Shown here: positions 14,748 to 17,671 of the stretch, one piece after another
Position numbering within the stretch: position 1 is the stretch's first letter
Layout: each line of letters opens with the position of its first letter
Source: CAJWGI01 sp036011785
GTDB lineage: Bacteria > Chloroflexota > Anaerolineae > Anaerolineales > UBA11657
Reading direction: 5' to 3'
NCBI GenBank assembly: GCA_036011785.1
Contig: DASCOB010000222.1
Coordinates: 1-17,671 of the forward strand
Length of the DNA: 17,671 nt
Made by a program: the position numbers and the translations under genes
Notes under the pieces: generated by a model
Told to the model about the DNA's origin: nothing
Database searches by the model: none
The model's input: the letters and a program-made list of their open reading frames with translations, nothing else

Positions 14748-16510
14748 GGCTCAACCGGACCCACGTGGTACACCGCCACCGTTTCATTGTGCCGGTAGAT
14801 TTCGGGGAGCGTCTCCGCGTCGCCGAGCGCGCGCAACACCTCGTTCTCGCGGGCGTCGTAAAAGCGATACACCGACTCTCCGGTGGCCGCAGTGATGAAA
14901 TAATCAAAATCCTGCAGATCGGCCAGCGCGAAGGGATAGCCTTGCCTGAAATCATATGCGTGCAACCAGTAGGCCAGTGCCCCATCCATTGCATAGATGC
15001 TCGCGCCCGGTTCAATCGTCGCGCGGATGTGTTTTGCCAGAAACCACGAGTCTTCGCTCAGCCGCGAAAGCTTGCCATCGTCAGACTGGAGCGGGTGAAT
15101 GGCTAGATGGTAGACTGCTCCCAGTCGGCTGCTTACCCCAGTAAGCACCAGTCCACTAGCGGCTGCTAGGATGGCCCAGCGGGGTGCGCGCGACAGCACC
15201 GGCAGTCGTGGCAGCAGCCAGTCCAAGCCGTGCCCCGCCATTGCCGCGTACAAAGGGGCGGAGGCAAGCAGGTAGCGCGTGTCATACGAGAATCCCTGCC
15301 ACCAGATGAGATGGTAGGGGATGATGAAAGCCGCCAGCAGCCAGGCGCGGCGACGGCGATCGATGTCTTGGTGGGACGTGTTATCGACAGTCGGTTTCCA
15401 GAAATGCATAGCCCACAGCAGCAGGCCGAGCATTGCACTCGCGCTGAGCCACGGCCCCCACTCAGCATCGGCGCTCACGAACGTTATCAGCGCGCTGATC
15501 GACCGGTCGATGAACTGGGCGTCGTATGCTCCCGGGGCTGGCAGCACGCCGGCCGGGCCGGTCAGCAGCAGGTTCCGCAGGTACCACGGTCCGGCCAGCA
15601 GCAACGCCACATTTATGGCAATCAATCCGTTACCAAGTTCCAGCCGCAATCCGCGAAGCGAGCGCGTCCGCAGTAGCGGCACGACCGCCAGCGTGGGCAG
15701 AAGCACCAGCGCCGATTGTTTTGTCCACAGGGCCAGACCTGCCATCGCCCCGGCCCACAGCGCCCAGCGTCGCCCCCCGCTTTGCAGCCAGATAAACGCG
15801 TACAGAAAAGTTAGACCGTGATAAACCCCTACGGGCACATCCACGTAGCCAGCGGTCGACCAGTCTACGAACAGACGCGAACTGAGCAGCAGGAACACCG
15901 CCGCCCAACCCGCGCGCCGAGAAAACGCGACGCGCCCCACCGCGAATGTGGTCAGCAGCATTGCACCGGAAAAGGCTGCCACCACCAGCCCGGCCAGATG
16001 GTCGTTGACCGCACCGTAAGCCATAAACGCGAAGGTGTAAAGCATCTGTACCCCGAGCGGGTATCCGGTCAGTGTATTGGGAATAGAACGACTCTCAAAC
16101 AACAGACGCGCATTCGGGGCGAAGCGGGCGAGCACGTCGTAGCGGTAAAAGGGATACGAGATAGTGTTGATCGCGATGACCGCCATCCCGGTCAGGCATA
16201 TCAGAGTCAGCCAGAATGTGAGTGAGCGCTGTCGGCCGCCGGTGGGGGGAATTGAATTCTTCGTGCACCAAATGCTGAACCCGAAAAGAAGCCAAGGCAG
16301 CGGCAACACCAGCGCCGGGCGCAGCCACTCGCCTGGCAGCAGCCCGAGCGCCAGCATGTACAGCGACAGCATGCCTGCGCTAAGCCCGAACGTTGTCGCC
16401 AAAACCCCGGCGCGCGTAAGCGGGCCATCGCGAAAAGTGCGCATCACCAAAGACCACAGGCAGATAAAACTTGCCAGAATGGAACACATGGCGATCAGGA
16501 ATCGAAACAT
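14744..16510 (-). CDS. Polytopic GT-C-type glycosyltransferase, copy 2
   Basis: The 588-residue membrane protein is the first gene of the glycosyltransferase operon and a tandem paralogue of the following one. Shared blocks include SYPF (118-121), GYVDV (221-225), MAGLALWTKQ (256-265), WYLRNLL and SYDTRYLLA, with a soluble C-terminal tail where VYRFYDARE parallels VYNKLGLRN. The first-loop acidic motif is reduced: YDV (Asp125), against GDDE in copy 1. The distance between the two is moderate, so the duplication is old and each copy may have its own donor or acceptor. The ATG at 16510 has no clear ribosome site. It diverges from the plus-strand gene beginning near 16623. Confidence 0.78.
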   Translation of the reverse strand: MFRFLIAMCSILASFICLWSLVMRTFRDGPLTRAGVLATTFGLSAGMLSLYMLALGLLPGEWLRPALVLPLPWLLFGFSIWCTKNSIPPTGGRQRSLTFWLTLICLTGMAVIAINTISYPFYRYDVLARFAPNARLLFESRSIPNTLTGYPLGVQMLYTFAFMAYGAVNDHLAGLVVAAFSGAMLLTTFAVGRVAFSRRAGWAAVFLLLSSRLFVDWSTAGYVDVPVGVYHGLTFLYAFIWLQSGGRRWALWAGAMAGLALWTKQSALVLLPTLAVVPLLRTRSLRGLRLELGNGLIAINVALLLAGPWYLRNLLLTGPAGVLPAPGAYDAQFIDRSISALITFVSADAEWGPWLSASAMLGLLLWAMHFWKPTVDNTSHQDIDRRRRAWLLAAFIIPYHLIWWQGFSYDTRYLLASAPLYAAMAGHGLDWLLPRLPVLSRAPRWAILAAASGLVLTGVSSRLGAVYHLAIHPLQSDDGKLSRLSEDSWFLAKHIRATIEPGASIYAMDGALAYWLHAYDFRQGYPFALADLQDFDYFITAATGESVYRFYDARENEVLRALGDAETLPEIYRHNETVAVYHVGPVEP

Positions 16511-16567
16511 GACGGTGTCGTATCAACCCCCGGGCAGCCAGCGGGTAGTTTATCATACGGGCGCAGG

Positions 16568-16596
16568 TTGTCTGTATCGGTCGGATTGCCTAGAAT
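16568..16596 (+). promoter_or_regulatory. Candidate sigma-70 promoter of the rightmost gene
   Basis: On the plus strand, TTGTCT (16568-16573) and TAGAAT (16591-16596) are separated by 17 bases (4 of 6 and 5 of 6 matches). Initiation would be near 16603, about 20 bases before the ATG at 16623. It overlaps the opposing TTGACA candidate almost completely. Confidence 0.5.
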
Positions 16597-16601
16597 GTCA
16601 A
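16573..16601 (-). promoter_or_regulatory. Candidate promoter of the glycosyltransferase operon
   Basis: On the minus strand a perfect TTGACA (16601-16596) is followed after 17 bases by GATACA (16578-16573), which matches only 3 of 6 bases. An alternative -10, TATGAT (16557-16552, 5 of 6), lies closer to the gene but has no good -35. One of these is probably used; which one cannot be decided by eye. Confidence 0.4.
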
Positions 16602-16622
16602 GGAACCAAACCATTGCACACT

Positions 16623-17671
16623 ATGGGAAAACTGTCGTCAACGGACAAATTGCGCTGTAGTCGGCTCTCCATGGCTATGCTTGCCGTGGCATTGTTGCTC
16701 GGGACCTGGATGAGGGTGCGCGGGGTGGTGGTTTACCCTTTTCTCGCCGATGAGCCTCATATTACCCAGAGCGGCGTGCGCGATATGCTGGGCATCGGCC
16801 CGGACCGCCATTTGGGGACGGGTCTGACAACACAGGTGTTTGGCGTTCCGCTCCGTAACGGTCAATTCCTTGCGCCTCTTTGGTGGTGGATGCAGACCGG
16901 TGTGCTCCAATTGATCCCCGGTCATGATGACATCCTGTATCGGGGGGATGACACCAAACTATATCGCCTGCTTCCGCTAGTGTGGGGAGTTGTTGGACTG
17001 GCGGTGTTCTATCGGCTGGCTGCAGGCGTCTTGCGAAGGCCAATACCGGCACTCGTCACTTTGCTGCTTAGTGTGCACGACCTGCATAGTTATATGTCTT
17101 CCAAAGCGCAGTACCCGTCCCCGGTGCAGTTTGTCGCAACCATTCTGATAGCTCTCGTTCTCGTGCGTTCGCGAGTAGGTGTGAAAGGCTGCTGGATGTT
17201 GGCGTGTGGAGTCGTGTTGTCGTTGTCTGTCTCCCTAGCAAAAGGGATTGCGTTGGTGATTGTGATGCTGGTAGTAATGACCCTGAAGCTGGTTGCATCC
17301 CCGAAACCCCGGAGATTACCTGCTAATTTGCGCAGTGTGGGTGTAGATATACGAATTTTCCTGATCGCGCTGCTGCCATTGTTCGCGTGGTGGGTGGGTG
17401 CCGAATGGTTCTTCAGTACACACTCGGTGCGAGTGGCTGACCTCGGGTATTTCGGGCATTTGTTGGATCCGGTATTAGCGCTGACATTGGGGTATGGCGA
17501 ACAGTTCAAATCCTTCACTACAGGCCCATGGTACTGGGCGTTGCTGGTGTATTCCCATGCAGATATATGGCCGACACTCTCCTTTATGGCGCTACCAATG
17601 GCGGTCGGCTGTGGCATAGCGGCAGTGGGCGCTGCGCAGGGCGGCCGTCGGCGTTCGATGTATATCTATAT
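16623..17671 (+). CDS. Polytopic GT-C-like membrane glycosyltransferase, 3' end outside window
   Basis: From the ATG the frame stays open for 349 codons to the window edge. The product is strongly hydrophobic with many membrane segments. After a first segment (residues 17-29) comes VYPFLADEPH with Asp43-Glu44, the acidic first-loop motif of GT-C enzymes, placed after Y-P-F as in the two paralogues across the promoter region. Other visible pieces are LAPLWWWMQ, KLYRLLPLVWG and a hydrophilic break near 220-235. The divergence from the other two is large, so it is a more distant relative. AAGGAA (16600-16605) is 8 bases before an in-frame TTG at 16614 but 17 before the ATG, so TTG may be the real start, adding 3 residues; that would require transcription to begin upstream of the predicted site. 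The DNA is less GC-rich than the gcv region. Confidence 0.72.
   Translation, partial: MGKLSSTDKLRCSRLSMAMLAVALLLGTWMRVRGVVVYPFLADEPHITQSGVRDMLGIGPDRHLGTGLTTQVFGVPLRNGQFLAPLWWWMQTGVLQLIPGHDDILYRGDDTKLYRLLPLVWGVVGLAVFYRLAAGVLRRPIPALVTLLLSVHDLHSYMSSKAQYPSPVQFVATILIALVLVRSRVGVKGCWMLACGVVLSLSVSLAKGIALVIVMLVVMTLKLVASPKPRRLPANLRSVGVDIRIFLIALLPLFAWWVGAEWFFSTHSVRVADLGYFGHLLDPVLALTLGYGEQFKSFTTGPWYWALLVYSHADIWPTLSFMALPMAVGCGIAAVGAAQGGRRRSMYIY

Noticed and set aside
14220..14798. 192-codon plus-strand open frame over the GT-C genes
   Set aside because: Antisense to hydrophobic paralogous proteins; product is low-complexity and polar without motif.
17090..17617. 175-codon minus-strand open frame at the right end
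   Set aside because: The plus strand has a frame open for 349 codons with membrane segments and the Y-P-F/Asp-Glu motif; the minus frame is Thr/Asn/Arg-rich without a recognisable domain.
1..17671. CRISPR array, insertion sequence, integrase or attachment site beside the tRNA
   Set aside because: No regular direct repeats with spacers, no transposase or integrase frame, and no second copy of the tRNA 3' end were found by eye.

Overview
The window looks like chromosomal DNA from a GC-rich, Gram-negative-type bacterium, most plausibly a gammaproteobacterium. The signs are consensus sigma-70 promoters, clear Shine-Dalgarno sites before some genes, a lipobox lipoprotein, and a split glycine decarboxylase of the kind found in some sulfur-oxidising and related lineages. 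The phylum assignment is an inference. The lipoprotein repeats and the wording of the RNase Z metal motif recall Chloroflexota proteins, so another phylum or local gene transfer cannot be excluded. Almost everything lies on the minus strand; only rnz and the partial gene at the right end are on the plus strand.

Region 1 (1-4613, minus strand): a tRNA-Ser(UGA) cut by the window edge, with its own promoter inside the end of acpS. Upstream of it is a tightly packed operon transcribed ugd -> M16 peptidase (catalytic) -> M16 homologue (catalytically dead) -> acpS. The gene junctions are TAATG, ATGA and TAATATG. The ugd start faces rnz across about 180 bp that contain a symmetric -10 box.

Region 2 (4614-5534, plus strand): rnz, encoding the tRNA 3'-processing endonuclease RNase Z. 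It is isolated and convergent with the next gene.

Region 3 (5563-10641, minus strand): a glycine-cleavage operon. A near-consensus promoter is followed by a tandem glycine riboswitch with a leader-linker helix and an intrinsic terminator, then gcvH, gcvPA, gcvPB and a four-repeat lipoprotein. gcvT is not present here. The last aptamer helix and the terminator stem share bases, so the sequence shows the switching logic directly: glycine should turn the operon on.

Region 4 (10658-16510, minus strand): four genes with 1- or 4-base overlaps. They encode two paralogous polytopic GT-C-type glycosyltransferases, a GT2 polyprenyl-phosphate sugar synthase with a membrane tail, and a GT4 glycosyltransferase. 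Together they look like a cell-envelope glycosylation module: the GT2 would charge a lipid carrier with a sugar, the GT-C enzymes would use that donor on the far side of the membrane, and the GT4 would add a sugar from a nucleotide donor on the cytoplasmic side. Acceptor and product cannot be read from the sequence.

Region 5 (16511-17671): a short divergent promoter region with overlapping candidate promoters, then a plus-strand gene that runs off the window. It encodes a third polytopic GT-C-like protein with more AT-rich DNA than the rest. This may be the edge of a larger polysaccharide locus.

No CRISPR array, insertion sequence, integrase or attachment site was seen.
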